This document shows, in pieces, positions 27,611 through 35,295 of a DNA stretch of 52,014 bases. Position 1 is the stretch's first letter, and the number at the start of each line of letters is the position of its first letter. A model generated the notes under the pieces. The model ran no database searches, was not told where the DNA came from, and saw nothing but the letters and a program-made list of their open reading frames with translations. Source of the stretch: Rhodospirillales bacterium (lineage in GTDB: Bacteria; Pseudomonadota; Alphaproteobacteria; ATCC43930; CGMCC-115725); contig CANJCB010000029.1 in the NCBI GenBank assembly GCA_947473305.1, forward strand, positions 1 to 52,014, read 5' to 3'. The translations under genes and the position numbers were made by a program.

Positions 27611-27762
27611 CCTCTCCGCCCTTCAGGGGGGAGAGGGTTGGGTGAGGTGGGGCGAGGGCAGCCACCTGCCCGAGCATCTCGCCACCGGCACGGCGCTCCG
27701 GCGCCTCAGCGCCCTCGCCCCACCTCATCCTAAATCCTTCTCCCCCCAAGGGGCGGAGAAGG
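27611..27762. repeat. Long imperfect inverted repeat, REPIN/MITE-like (family C)
   Basis: Two arms of about 50 bases, at 27611-27659 and 27711-27762, are inverted copies of each other. Each has its own small palindrome (TTCAGGGGGGAGAGGGTTGG and its counterpart) followed by GAGGTGGGGCGAGGGC. A 50-base middle separates them. It lies in the 580-base gap between the Hsp20 and SEL1 genes. No open frame of convincing content is present. Confidence 0.8.
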
Positions 27763-27830
27763 ACTTGCGTCTCCACTTTCGTCTTCCTGTCCCTCTCCAC
27801 CTTCATCTTCTCCCTCCCCCCAGGCCTCTC

Positions 27831-27889
27831 GCGCAAGCTTGCTTGCGCTGCCGGCGCGCGAAGCTGCGCTTCGCTTTAGGCTGAGAAGG
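27831..27889. repeat. Dispersed repeat, family D, copy 2
   Basis: Begins GCGCAAGCTTGCTTGCGCTG and continues CGGCGCGCGAAGC and GCTTCGCTTT, nearly identical to 11847-11905. Here it is intergenic; in the first copy it forms the end of queG. Confidence 0.75.
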
Positions 27890-28009
27890 ACGTGAAGCGA
27901 TCCCGCCATAAAAAATAAAATTTTATCTAATTAACGGGCTTTTCAGCCTTCTGGGCTAGGATCGCCCGAGTTTTCGCTGGAGACCCTCATGGCCGCCCCC
28001 CTTGGCGCT

Positions 28010-28513
28010 TCAATTATGCCGCGCCTGTTCCTCCATCAGCACCTGCTGGCGCTGTTCGCCGTTCAGGTGCTTTTCAAAGATCGTGATCTGGTTGTCCCGC
28101 GCCTTGGGAAGGCCGAGACCGGCCGCCTGGCGATAGAGCCAATAGGCGGCGACCGGGTCCTTGGTCACGCCGATGCCATAGAGCTTGCACCAGGCGAGCA
28201 GGTCCACGGCGGCCCCGTCGCCGGCCTTGGCCCGGCCCTCCAGGAAGGCGATGTCGCCGGGGCCGACCTTGTTGTCGCGCACCTTGGCGACCACGCCCGC
28301 AACCGTGGGCGGCGGCGGCTTTTCGGATTCCGGGATGGGCGGCGCCACGGGGGCGGTCAGCGGCGGCCCATCCTTCAGGCGATCCGCGCAGCGGGGGCTC
28401 GGGTTCGTCACGCAGGAATAAGTGCCGTCGAGATTATAGAATTGGGCAGCCGCGGAATGGCCAAGACAGAAGCAGCCCGCAACGACGGCGATGAAGGAAA
28501 GAAGGCGGTGCAT
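28010..28513 (-). CDS. Secreted SEL1-repeat protein
   Basis: 167 residues from ATG 28513; a start four codons upstream (28525) is also possible. A signal peptide ends in SAAA near residue 22. A short conserved N-terminal part with two Cys (YSCVTNPSPRC) and a Pro-rich linker are followed by SEL1/TPR-like repeats (LEGRAKAGDGAAVDLLAWCK, DPVAAYWLYRQAAGLGLPKA). SEL1 proteins are periplasmic or envelope adaptors. The partner is unknown. It is divergent from the lipoprotein gene with almost no spacer. Confidence 0.75.
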   Translation of the reverse strand: MHRLLSFIAVVAGCFCLGHSAAAQFYNLDGTYSCVTNPSPRCADRLKDGPPLTAPVAPPIPESEKPPPPTVAGVVAKVRDNKVGPGDIAFLEGRAKAGDGAAVDLLAWCKLYGIGVTKDPVAAYWLYRQAAGLGLPKARDNQITIFEKHLNGEQRQQVLMEEQARHN

Positions 28514-28543
28514 CGCGTTAATCATAGTCGAAATCGACGGCGA

Positions 28544-29059
28544 ATGCTCGCGGCGCTTACGCTTCTCCTGACGACGCTTTCGGGCTGCAGCAAGGAGCCC
28601 GGCTATATCGTCACGCCGGGCTATCTCCAGCGCCTGCCGGCCGAGCGCGAAGTCCGCGAAGGCCCCCTGGCCCAAGGCGGCATCACCGGCGAGCTTTTGA
28701 CCGGAGGCATCGCCCCCCTGGTGCCGGACGGCATGGTCGATTCGATCATCGGCGACACGCTCCGCCCCTGGCTCGGGCTCCTGGAACGCAAGGACCTCGC
28801 CTATGCCAGCCAGACGGCGGCGGTCACCGACCGCAACCGGCGCATCCCCTGGCGGACGAAGAACCCGGCCGGCGAGACCATGGCCTACGGCTCGGTCCAG
28901 CCCGTTTCGGACATCTACCGCTCGCTGCGCGGCAGGCTCTGCCGGGATGTGCGGCAATTCGTCGACCGGGGCGACACTTCCCAATGGCAGCAAATCACGC
29001 TTTGCCGCGAGATGACCGGGGCCAATCTCTTCGTCTGGGTCGTCGGCAACGCCTATTAA
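28544..29059 (+). CDS. Putative lipoprotein of unknown function
   Basis: 171 residues from the ATG at 28544. The N-terminus is a lipoprotein signal with lipobox LSGC (Cys at 15). The mature part has a hydrophobic, glycine-rich segment (GGITGELLTGGIAPLVPDGM) that could insert in a membrane. The C-terminal region (RTKNPAGETMAYGSVQPVSD, LCREMTGANLFVWVVGNAY) recalls the outer-membrane surface-antigen fold of RT0821/17-kDa type proteins. That match is loose. Its stop overlaps the stop of the convergent nuclease-like gene. Confidence 0.7.
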   Translation: MLAALTLLLTTLSGCSKEPGYIVTPGYLQRLPAEREVREGPLAQGGITGELLTGGIAPLVPDGMVDSIIGDTLRPWLGLLERKDLAYASQTAAVTDRNRRIPWRTKNPAGETMAYGSVQPVSDIYRSLRGRLCRDVRQFVDRGDTSQWQQITLCREMTGANLFVWVVGNAY

Positions 29060-29610
29060 TCGAGGGGGCGGCCGGCTTCCGCGAGGAAGCGGTAATATTG
29101 CGGCCTGACGAAGCGCCCCGCCCAGGCTCCGGCCCGCGCCTGTTTCGCCTCGGCTTCCAGCAGCATATAGCGGTTCCGCCGCCCGATTGAGAAGGCCAGG
29201 CCCTCGCGCAGCAGGGTCTCGGCCACGTCGCGGCCGCCCAGCAGGCAATCTCCGAAAGAGCGCTGGCGGCGATCGACGGCGTCTTCATCCAAGAGGCAGC
29301 GGAAATCCGGATTCGCCGCCAATTCGCCGAGGCGCTTACGGGCCGCGTCGCCGCAGGCCCAGGGCTTGCCCTCGGCGTCCCAGCAGGTCTGCCCGGCTTC
29401 CAGAGCCTCGATCCCGTCGAGATTGAAGCGCTTGGGCAGGCAGCGCAGGCCGAGATCGGCCAGCAGGCAGTGGGCGGAAAGCCGCTCCAGCGTGTCGCCG
29501 TCCACCGCCCGGTAGCCATCGGCCCGCGGATTGCCGATCCCGAGCGTCAGGACGGCAATCACCGCAAGGACGCCCAGTCCCAGGAAGATGGCGAGCGCGC
29601 GCTGTTTCAT
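29056..29610 (-). CDS. Membrane-anchored thermonuclease (SNase-like) family protein
   Basis: 184 residues from ATG 29610 (an ATG at 29646 adds 12). One N-terminal helix (LAIFLGLGVLAVIAVLTLGI) is followed by an SNase-like domain: YRAVDGDTLERL, FNLDGIEALEAGQTCWDAEG, WACGDAARKRL and LRREGLAF-type motifs. Four to six Cys suggest disulfides in the periplasm. The strict catalytic Arg/Glu pair of staphylococcal nuclease is not clearly conserved (NLDGIEALE replaces RLxGIDAPE), so activity is uncertain. It is downstream of the sugar-transferase gene, on the same strand. Confidence 0.75.
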   Translation of the reverse strand: MKQRALAIFLGLGVLAVIAVLTLGIGNPRADGYRAVDGDTLERLSAHCLLADLGLRCLPKRFNLDGIEALEAGQTCWDAEGKPWACGDAARKRLGELAANPDFRCLLDEDAVDRRQRSFGDCLLGGRDVAETLLREGLAFSIGRRNRYMLLEAEAKQARAGAWAGRFVRPQYYRFLAEAGRPLD

Positions 29611-29671
29611 GAAAACGATGCTGACGCGAAGCCCTTGCCGGGTCAACGCCAGGGTTCGGGGGGAGCCGGGT

Positions 29672-30265
29672 TCAGCGGCTTTTGCCCGCCACCACGCAAA
29701 GCGTCTTCAGGATGATGGCAAGATCGTAGCCGAGCGACTGCCGCCGCACGTAATGCCGGTAGAGCCGGAGCTTTCGCGGCAGGATCTTTTCCACATAGGC
29801 GCGCTCGGGATCGGCCTCCCGCGCCAGCACGGCGCTCTCGTCATGGAAGCGGATCGAGGCGAGGTCGGTGATGCCGGGCCGGACCGAGAGGACGATGCGA
29901 CGGTCGCGCTCGGAATAGCAGGCGACATAGCGCGGCACTTCCGGCCGGGGACCGACGAGGCTCATGTCCCCCCGGACCACGTTCAGGAGTTGCGGCAATT
30001 CGTCGAGCTTGGTACGGCGCAGGAAAGCCCCGACCCGGGTGATTCTCCGATCCGCGCCCACGGTGATCTGCGGGCCTGAGCCGCCCTCGGTCATGGTGCG
30101 GAATTTGAGGATGCGGAAGGGCGGCCCGCCGCGCCCCACCCGCTCCTGGCGGAAGAAGCTCGGGCCGGGGCTGTCGAGCCTGACGGCAATCGCCGCCGCG
30201 ATCAGGAGGGGAGAGAGAAGGATCAGCCCCAGAAGCGCCGCCGAGAAATCGAAGAGGCGCTTCAT
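29672..30265 (-). CDS. Sugar transferase (PglC-like monotopic phosphoglycosyltransferase)
   Basis: Transfers a sugar-1-phosphate from a UDP-sugar to undecaprenyl phosphate, starting glycan assembly at the inner membrane. 197 residues, the length of the minimal PglC/WecA-unrelated class. A re-entrant hydrophobic helix covers 7-28. Signature sequences are RQERVGRGGPPFRILKFRTM and the catalytic-region DELPQLLNVVRGDMSLVGPR, which holds the Asp-Glu dyad. The aminotransferase gene precedes it by 12 bases, which suggests the substrate is an amino-deoxy sugar such as UDP-diNAcBac or relatives. Confidence 0.93.
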   Translation of the reverse strand: MKRLFDFSAALLGLILLSPLLIAAAIAVRLDSPGPSFFRQERVGRGGPPFRILKFRTMTEGGSGPQITVGADRRITRVGAFLRRTKLDELPQLLNVVRGDMSLVGPRPEVPRYVACYSERDRRIVLSVRPGITDLASIRFHDESAVLAREADPERAYVEKILPRKLRLYRHYVRRQSLGYDLAIILKTLCVVAGKSR

Positions 30266-30277
30266 GGGGCCGGCGCG

Positions 30278-31444
30278 TCAGCCGAGCAGCAGATTGCGGA
30301 CCGTGGAGATCACCCGGTCCTGCTCGGCTTCCGTCATCTTGCTGTAGAGCGGCAGGCTGACCGCGCGGCGATAGGCGTCGGTCGCCACCGGGAACATATT
30401 GTCGGAAAGCTCCAGCGCTTCCTTCCAATAGGGATGCATGTGGAGCGGGATGTAATGGACCGAGCAATTGATCCGGGCCGCCGACATCGCCTTGGTGAAA
30501 TCGTCCCGGCTGATCGGCGCGCCTTCCTTCAGGCGGACGACATAGAGGTGCCAGGCATGGGTCTCGCCCTCCGGCGCTTCGGCCGGAAGGATCAGGGGCA
30601 GGTCTTTGAAGGCCTCGTGATAGCGCTTGGCGATGACCTCGCGGCGGGCCTGGAAAAGCCTGGCCTTCTTCAACTGCTCGATGCCCACGGCGGCGGCCAT
30701 GTCGGTCAGGTTGCACTTATAGCCCGGCGCGACGATCTCGTAATACCAGGTCGATTTCGCGGAGCGATAGCGGTCGAAGGCGTCCCGGCTCATCCCGTGG
30801 AGGCGCATCACCCGGCAGCGGTCGGCGACCGCCTGGCTGGCGGTGGCGACCATGCCACCCTCGCCCGTGGTGATCGTCTTATTGGCATAGAAGGAATAGA
30901 CCGTCGCATCGGCGCTGTCGGCCCCGATGAGCCGGCCCTTCCAGGTGGTCGGCAGCGCATGGGCGGCGTCCTCCACGACCTTGATCCCGCGCGGGCGGGC
31001 GATGGCCATGATCGCATCCATGTCGCAGGAAAGACCGCCCAGATGCACCGGAACGATGATCTTGGTCTTGTCGGTGACCGCAAGCCGGATGCGCTCCGGG
31101 TCGATGTTGAGCGTCACCGGATCGATATCGACCAGCACCGGCTTGGCGCCCAGATGGACCGCCGCCATGGCCGTGGCCGTGAAGGTATAGGTGGTGGTGA
31201 TGACCTCGTCGCCGGGCTCCAGTCCCATGGCCTCGAAGGCGAGGAGCAGCCCTGCCGTGGCGGAATTCACCGCCACCGTATGGATCCCGCCGCCCAGGAA
31301 GGCCGAGACATCCGCCTCGAACTGCTTGGCGCGGGGGCCGGTGGTGAGCCAGCCCGACCGCATGCAATCGACGACGGCGGCGATTTCCTCCTCGCCGATA
31401 TCGGGGGCGGAGAAGGGAATTTCGGGGAAGTCTTCAGCGTCCAT
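30278..31444 (-). CDS. DegT/DnrJ/EryC1/StrS-family sugar aminotransferase
   Basis: PLP-dependent aminotransferase of 388 residues acting on a keto-sugar nucleotide. The cofactor lysine is K189 in [15 protein letters not shown]. Other landmarks are [35 protein letters not shown] and [10 protein letters not shown]. It resembles PglE/PseC and perosamine synthases. Its keto-sugar could come from the 4,6-dehydratase at 36499-38388 (UDP-linked) or RfbB (dTDP-linked). It is divergent from the flippase gene across 127 bases. Confidence 0.92.
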   Translation of the reverse strand: MDAEDFPEIPFSAPDIGEEEIAAVVDCMRSGWLTTGPRAKQFEADVSAFLGGGIHTVAVNSATAGLLLAFEAMGLEPGDEVITTTYTFTATAMAAVHLGAKPVLVDIDPVTLNIDPERIRLAVTDKTKIIVPVHLGGLSCDMDAIMAIARPRGIKVVEDAAHALPTTWKGRLIGADSADATVYSFYANKTITTGEGGMVATASQAVADRCRVMRLHGMSRDAFDRYRSAKSTWYYEIVAPGYKCNLTDMAAAVGIEQLKKARLFQARREVIAKRYHEAFKDLPLILPAEAPEGETHAWHLYVVRLKEGAPISRDDFTKAMSAARINCSVHYIPLHMHPYWKEALELSDNMFPVATDAYRRAVSLPLYSKMTEAEQDRVISTVRNLLLG

Positions 31445-31571
31445 GGGTACGAAATCTCCTGAGCCTCCCTCCTACCACAGAGGCGCGGCCCGCCGCATCC
31501 CTACTCGACATCGGGGAAGCGCCTCTCTAAGAGAACTCGGACGCAGGCGCAACCTTGGAAGGAGCGGGACG

Positions 31572-33128
31572 ATGGAGCCGACGGCCGTCTCCGCAACGGG
31601 AGCCAGCGTGCGGCGCAGCACCATCGCCCTGGTCGCGGTCACGGTCCTGAACCTCGCCGCGAGCTATCTGCGCGAGATGCTGGTCGCCGCGATCTATGGG
31701 GCGAGCGCCGTCACCGACGCCTATTTCAGCGGCCTCACCTTCGTCATGACCCTGTCGGACCTGCTGCTTTCGGCCGCCTTGCTGACGAGCTTCGTCCCGG
31801 CGCTCGCCCCCATCGTGACGGAGGCGGGCGACACGCTTCTCCGGCGGCGGCGACTCATCGGCACGATCGGCCTGGCGACCTTGGGCGCGGGCCTCGCCCT
31901 CGGCGCTCTCGCCTGGCTGGCGATGACTCCGGTAATGCAGTCGCTGCTGCCGGGTGCCGATGCGGCGACGCAAGCCCTGGCGGTGGACTATGGGCGGCGG
32001 CTCGTTTGGCTGCTGCCGGTCATGAGCCTGATGCTGCTTTTCTCGCTGGCGCTCAACGCCCATGGCGAATTCGCCATCCCGGCCCTGAGCTGGCCGGTCA
32101 TGAACCTGACCTTCGTGGTCGTCGTCGCGGCGCTCGGGCATCCGGGGGACGGCGGCGTCCTGGCCCTGGCGGCGGTCCTGGGGCCGCTCGCGGGCGCGCT
32201 GCTGCTGGCGGGGCGCTTGGCCAAGCTCGGCCTCTTGGGCTTTGCGATGCCTTCTTTCCGTTCGGAGGATGCGCGCCTTGTCTGGCAGCTCGCGCGGCCC
32301 ATGGTCGCAACCCTGGGGCTCGGCAGCAGCGTCGGGCTCTTGATGGTCTCGCATCTCTTGCTGCGCCGCTATGCCTCGGGCTTCGGCGAGGGGGCGGTTT
32401 CGGCCCTGGGCTATGCCTTCCGCATCTATGAGGTGCCGGTGACGCTGGCCGCCAATACCGCCGGGATCCTGCTGCTGCCCGCCGCCGCCCAGCTTTACGC
32501 CGCCGAGGACCGGGCGCGGATCGCCACGCTCTGCCGCAACGCGCTCCTCTGGGGGACGATCCTCTTGGCACCCGCCGCCGTCATCGCCTGGGTCGAGGCG
32601 GATTGGATCATCGAGATCCTGCTGCGGCGGGGGCAGTTCTCGATCTTCGCGGCGGCGCTGACGGCGGACGCGCTCCGGGGGTTCGCGGCGGCCATCCTCT
32701 TCGAGGCGGCGCTGGTGGTGCTCTACCGGATCTTCTACGGGATGCGCCGGCCCTTGCTGCCGGTGGCGGCCTCGGTGGCGAGCCTCGTGAGCCTGATCAT
32801 TCTGCTGCAAGCCGCCAGCGCCTCGGGGTCCTTCATCCTGGTGCCCGCGGCCTTGAGCGCGAGTTTCGCGGTGGGGCTGGCGGTGCTCCTCTGGGTGCTG
32901 ATCCGCGAGATGGGGAAAACCGCCCTGCCCGGCCCCCGCGCGCTCGCCATCCCGCTGCTGGCGGCGCTGATCGGCGGCTGGGTCTGGGCCCATATCGGCT
33001 CGCCCGGATCGACCTTGCCCGCCCTTCTCGGCATGGCGGTCTTCGGCGGGGCTTACGTGGGCGTGACGTTCCTCCTCCTGCCCCGGCAGCGGGCGGAGCT
33101 TTTCCAGGTGCTGCGCCGTGGCCGATAA
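31572..33128 (+). CDS. MurJ/MviN-type polysaccharide or lipid-II flippase
   Basis: 518 residues with about 14 transmembrane helices, MOP superfamily. The ATG at 31572 has AAGGAG at 31559-31564. The N-terminus (VTVLNLAASYLREMLVAAIY GASAVTDAYF in sense) is of the MurJ type. Context argues for a dedicated surface-glycan flippase and not the housekeeping MurJ, since polysaccharide genes lie on both sides. It overlaps the methyltransferase gene by 11 bases. Confidence 0.87.
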   Translation: MEPTAVSATGASVRRSTIALVAVTVLNLAASYLREMLVAAIYGASAVTDAYFSGLTFVMTLSDLLLSAALLTSFVPALAPIVTEAGDTLLRRRRLIGTIGLATLGAGLALGALAWLAMTPVMQSLLPGADAATQALAVDYGRRLVWLLPVMSLMLLFSLALNAHGEFAIPALSWPVMNLTFVVVVAALGHPGDGGVLALAAVLGPLAGALLLAGRLAKLGLLGFAMPSFRSEDARLVWQLARPMVATLGLGSSVGLLMVSHLLLRRYASGFGEGAVSALGYAFRIYEVPVTLAANTAGILLLPAAAQLYAAEDRARIATLCRNALLWGTILLAPAAVIAWVEADWIIEILLRRGQFSIFAAALTADALRGFAAAILFEAALVVLYRIFYGMRRPLLPVAASVASLVSLIILLQAASASGSFILVPAALSASFAVGLAVLLWVLIREMGKTALPGPRALAIPLLAALIGGWVWAHIGSPGSTLPALLGMAVFGGAYVGVTFLLLPRQRAELFQVLRRGR

Positions 33129-33813
33129 AGAAATCGAGCGTATCCGGCAGGTCTATGAGGGCCGGATCGCGGCGGGCGTCATCGAGCGCTACGCCCCGGA
33201 CCGGCCGGGCGAGCGCTATCTGCTGGAGCGGCGGGAAAGCGAAATCCTCGCCCTGCTCGCGCGGCGGAAGTCCCTCGACCTTGCCACGGCCCACATCCTG
33301 GAAGTGGGCTGCGGCCGCGGCGACCGGCTGGCGGATTGGCTGAAATGGGGGGCGGCGGGATCCCGCCTCTCCGGCATCGACCTCATGGAGCCCTTCCTGG
33401 CGGAAGCGCGGAAACGCTTGCCCCAGGCGAGTCTGGCGGCGGCGAGCGGCGACCGCCTGCCCTTCGCCGACGCGAGCTTCGACATCGTGAGCCAGCTCAC
33501 CGTCTTCACCTCGATCCTGGACCAAGGCCTGAAACAGCGCATCGCCGCCGAGATGCGCCGCGTGCTGAAGCCCGGCGGCTTCATCCTCTGGTTCGATTTC
33601 CGCTATCCGAGCCCTCGCAACCGCGATGTCCGCCCCGTCGGCCGCCGCGAGATCGCCGCGCTTTTTCCAGAGGCGAGGATCGACCTCAAGAGCGTGACCC
33701 TCCTGCCGCCCTTGGCCCGGCGTCTGGCCCCGGTTTCGCCCGCGCTCTGCCGGATACTGGAAGCCCTGCCCTTCCTGCGCAGCCATTACCTGGCGGCGAT
33801 CACGCCGGACTAA
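33118..33813 (+). CDS. Class I SAM-dependent methyltransferase in the glycan cluster
   Basis: 231 residues, GTG start at 33118 inside the flippase gene. Motif I is HILEVGCGRGDRLADWL near residue 59, followed by LSGIDLMEPFLAEARKRLPQ and ADASFDIVSQLTVF. Probably methylates a sugar or the lipid-linked glycan, given coupling to the flippase gene. The acceptor is unknown. Confidence 0.87.
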   Translation: MADKEIERIRQVYEGRIAAGVIERYAPDRPGERYLLERRESEILALLARRKSLDLATAHILEVGCGRGDRLADWLKWGAAGSRLSGIDLMEPFLAEARKRLPQASLAAASGDRLPFADASFDIVSQLTVFTSILDQGLKQRIAAEMRRVLKPGGFILWFDFRYPSPRNRDVRPVGRREIAALFPEARIDLKSVTLLPPLARRLAPVSPALCRILEALPFLRSHYLAAITPD

Positions 33814-33840
33814 CCCCTCTACCGCATTGCGGGAGAGGGG
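33814..33840. repeat. Intergenic hairpin between convergent genes
   Basis: CCCCTCT and AGAGGGG arms enclose a second CCGC/GCGG stem. No T-run follows on either strand, so it is a palindromic element more than a classical terminator. It immediately follows the methyltransferase stop. Confidence 0.55.
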
Positions 33841-33858
33841 CTGGATTAGGGACCTCGC

Positions 33859-34995
33859 CTACTTCCGATACTGCACGATCGACTGCCCGGCGAGCGCCTT
33901 GGTCAGTCCGACCAGGAATCCCAGGTTCGCCAGCAGGAAGCTATAGACCGTGCCGACCCCCGGCAGGGACCGCCCGCCGCGATCCGCCCACCAGCCGACA
34001 AGCCCCGCGCCATAGAAGAGCGCCATCAGCGCCGCCGGGACCCAGGTCCCCTCCACCGCCAGCACCACCGCCGAAATCGTCATGGCGATCAGGAACAAAG
34101 GCCCCAGCCAGCGTAAAAGCTTGTGCGACCAGAGCGCCCAGGCATAGCCCGGATGCTTCAGGGGATTGAGAAGCCCCCCCCGCCGCCAGGTGCCGATCCA
34201 GTTCCTGAGCGTCATGCGGACCCGGGCGCGGAATTCGCCGCTCGCCTCGCCCGCCATGCTGTCCCAGGCGCGCGCCGACGTCAGATGCACCACCCTGAAG
34301 CCCTGCAGCGCCGCGTCGAGCGGAATCATGCAATCGTCGCCCACGTCGCGCGGCAGGGGCACGAAGGCCGAGCGCCGGAAGGCCATGGCCTGGCCGCTCG
34401 CCACCGCCAGGATGCCGAGCCGGCTTTCCAAGGCCCGGATCTTCAATTCATAGGACCAGTAATAGCCCTGACCTTGGGCGACCGCGCCGCTCAATTGCGC
34501 CATATGAAGCTCGGTCGTAACGCAGCCCACGGCCGGATCGGTGAAAGCCTCGGCCACCCGCCGCAGGAAATCCGGCGCGAATTCCGCATCGGCGTCCGTC
34601 AGCACCACGACCTCGCCCCTGGCCTCGGGCACCGCGAGGTTCTGGGCTCCGGATTTTCCCAGACGGTCGGCGCGGATGAGGCGCACGGGCGCGCCATAGG
34701 CTTCGACCAGGGCGTCGGTGCGGTCGGTCGATCCGTCAGAGGCCACCAGCACGTCGAGCCGGTCCCTGGGGAAATCCTGCGCCAGGATATTGGCGAGCCG
34801 CCGCGCGATGTTGCGTTCCTCGTTATGGACGGTGAGGAGAAGGGTGACGGTGGGAAGGGCGGAGTCGGGGATCGCCGGGATGGGCCGGTCGGCGCGGCCC
34901 AGGGCGAGGAGCCGCAGGACGAGACCATAGCCGTGGTAGACGTAGTAAAGCAGGGCCGCGGAGACCAGGAAGAGGCCGATCATGAGGTTTGTCAT
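33859..34995 (-). CDS. Family 2 glycosyltransferase with membrane helices
   Basis: 378 residues from ATG 34995; a start at 35031 would read into a repeat. One N-terminal helix (LMIGLFLVSAALLYYVYHGY), a GT-A domain (TVTLLLTVHNEERNIARRLA, VLVASDGSTDRTDALV, VVLTDADAEFAPDFL), and three C-terminal helices. The layout is like BcsA/HAS-type or ExoO-like synthases that add sugars on the cytosolic face. The acceptor and donor are unknown. It is divergent from the sulfoquinovose gene. Confidence 0.9.
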   Translation of the reverse strand: MTNLMIGLFLVSAALLYYVYHGYGLVLRLLALGRADRPIPAIPDSALPTVTLLLTVHNEERNIARRLANILAQDFPRDRLDVLVASDGSTDRTDALVEAYGAPVRLIRADRLGKSGAQNLAVPEARGEVVVLTDADAEFAPDFLRRVAEAFTDPAVGCVTTELHMAQLSGAVAQGQGYYWSYELKIRALESRLGILAVASGQAMAFRRSAFVPLPRDVGDDCMIPLDAALQGFRVVHLTSARAWDSMAGEASGEFRARVRMTLRNWIGTWRRGGLLNPLKHPGYAWALWSHKLLRWLGPLFLIAMTISAVVLAVEGTWVPAALMALFYGAGLVGWWADRGGRSLPGVGTVYSFLLANLGFLVGLTKALAGQSIVQYRK

Positions 34996-35025
34996 TACGG
35001 CCTCGGCTTTTCCTTCTTCTCCGGC

Positions 35026-35132
35026 CGTCATCCTCGGGTTTAGCCCGAGGATCCACGACTAAATGGTGGTCGGGCACGTCGGATGGCTGGCAAACACCTT
35101 CGTGGATCCTAGGGCCAAGCCCTAGGATGACG
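35026..35132. repeat. REPIN-like inverted repeat, family A, copy 2
   Basis: Left palindrome CGTCATCCTCGGGTTTAGCC then CGAGGATCC; right palindrome GGATCCTAGGGCCAAGCCCT then AGGATGACG. The middle (GACTAAATGGTGG, GGCAAACACCTTCGTGGATCC-like) matches copy 1 at 4680-4823. It fills a third of the 300-base gap between divergent genes; I see nothing else in that gap apart from the expected promoters. Confidence 0.88.
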
Positions 35133-35295
35133 ACCGAAAGTGGGTCAGAGATCACACTTTTACAAACGAAATCCCTCGGCTGACGGCCGTTCCGTCCCCC
35201 ACCCCGCGACCTTTTTAAGATTGCTGCCCCCCTGGCCCTCGGTTAAGTTTCCCGCGCTTCCGCAAGCTCGCGGGCAGCAGGAGCAAGGCGACTAG

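Noticed and set aside
27501..27890. Open frames in the repeat-rich spacer
   Set aside because: They are translations of CT-rich and palindromic repeats (PLSPSPP-type sequence) and do not look like protein.
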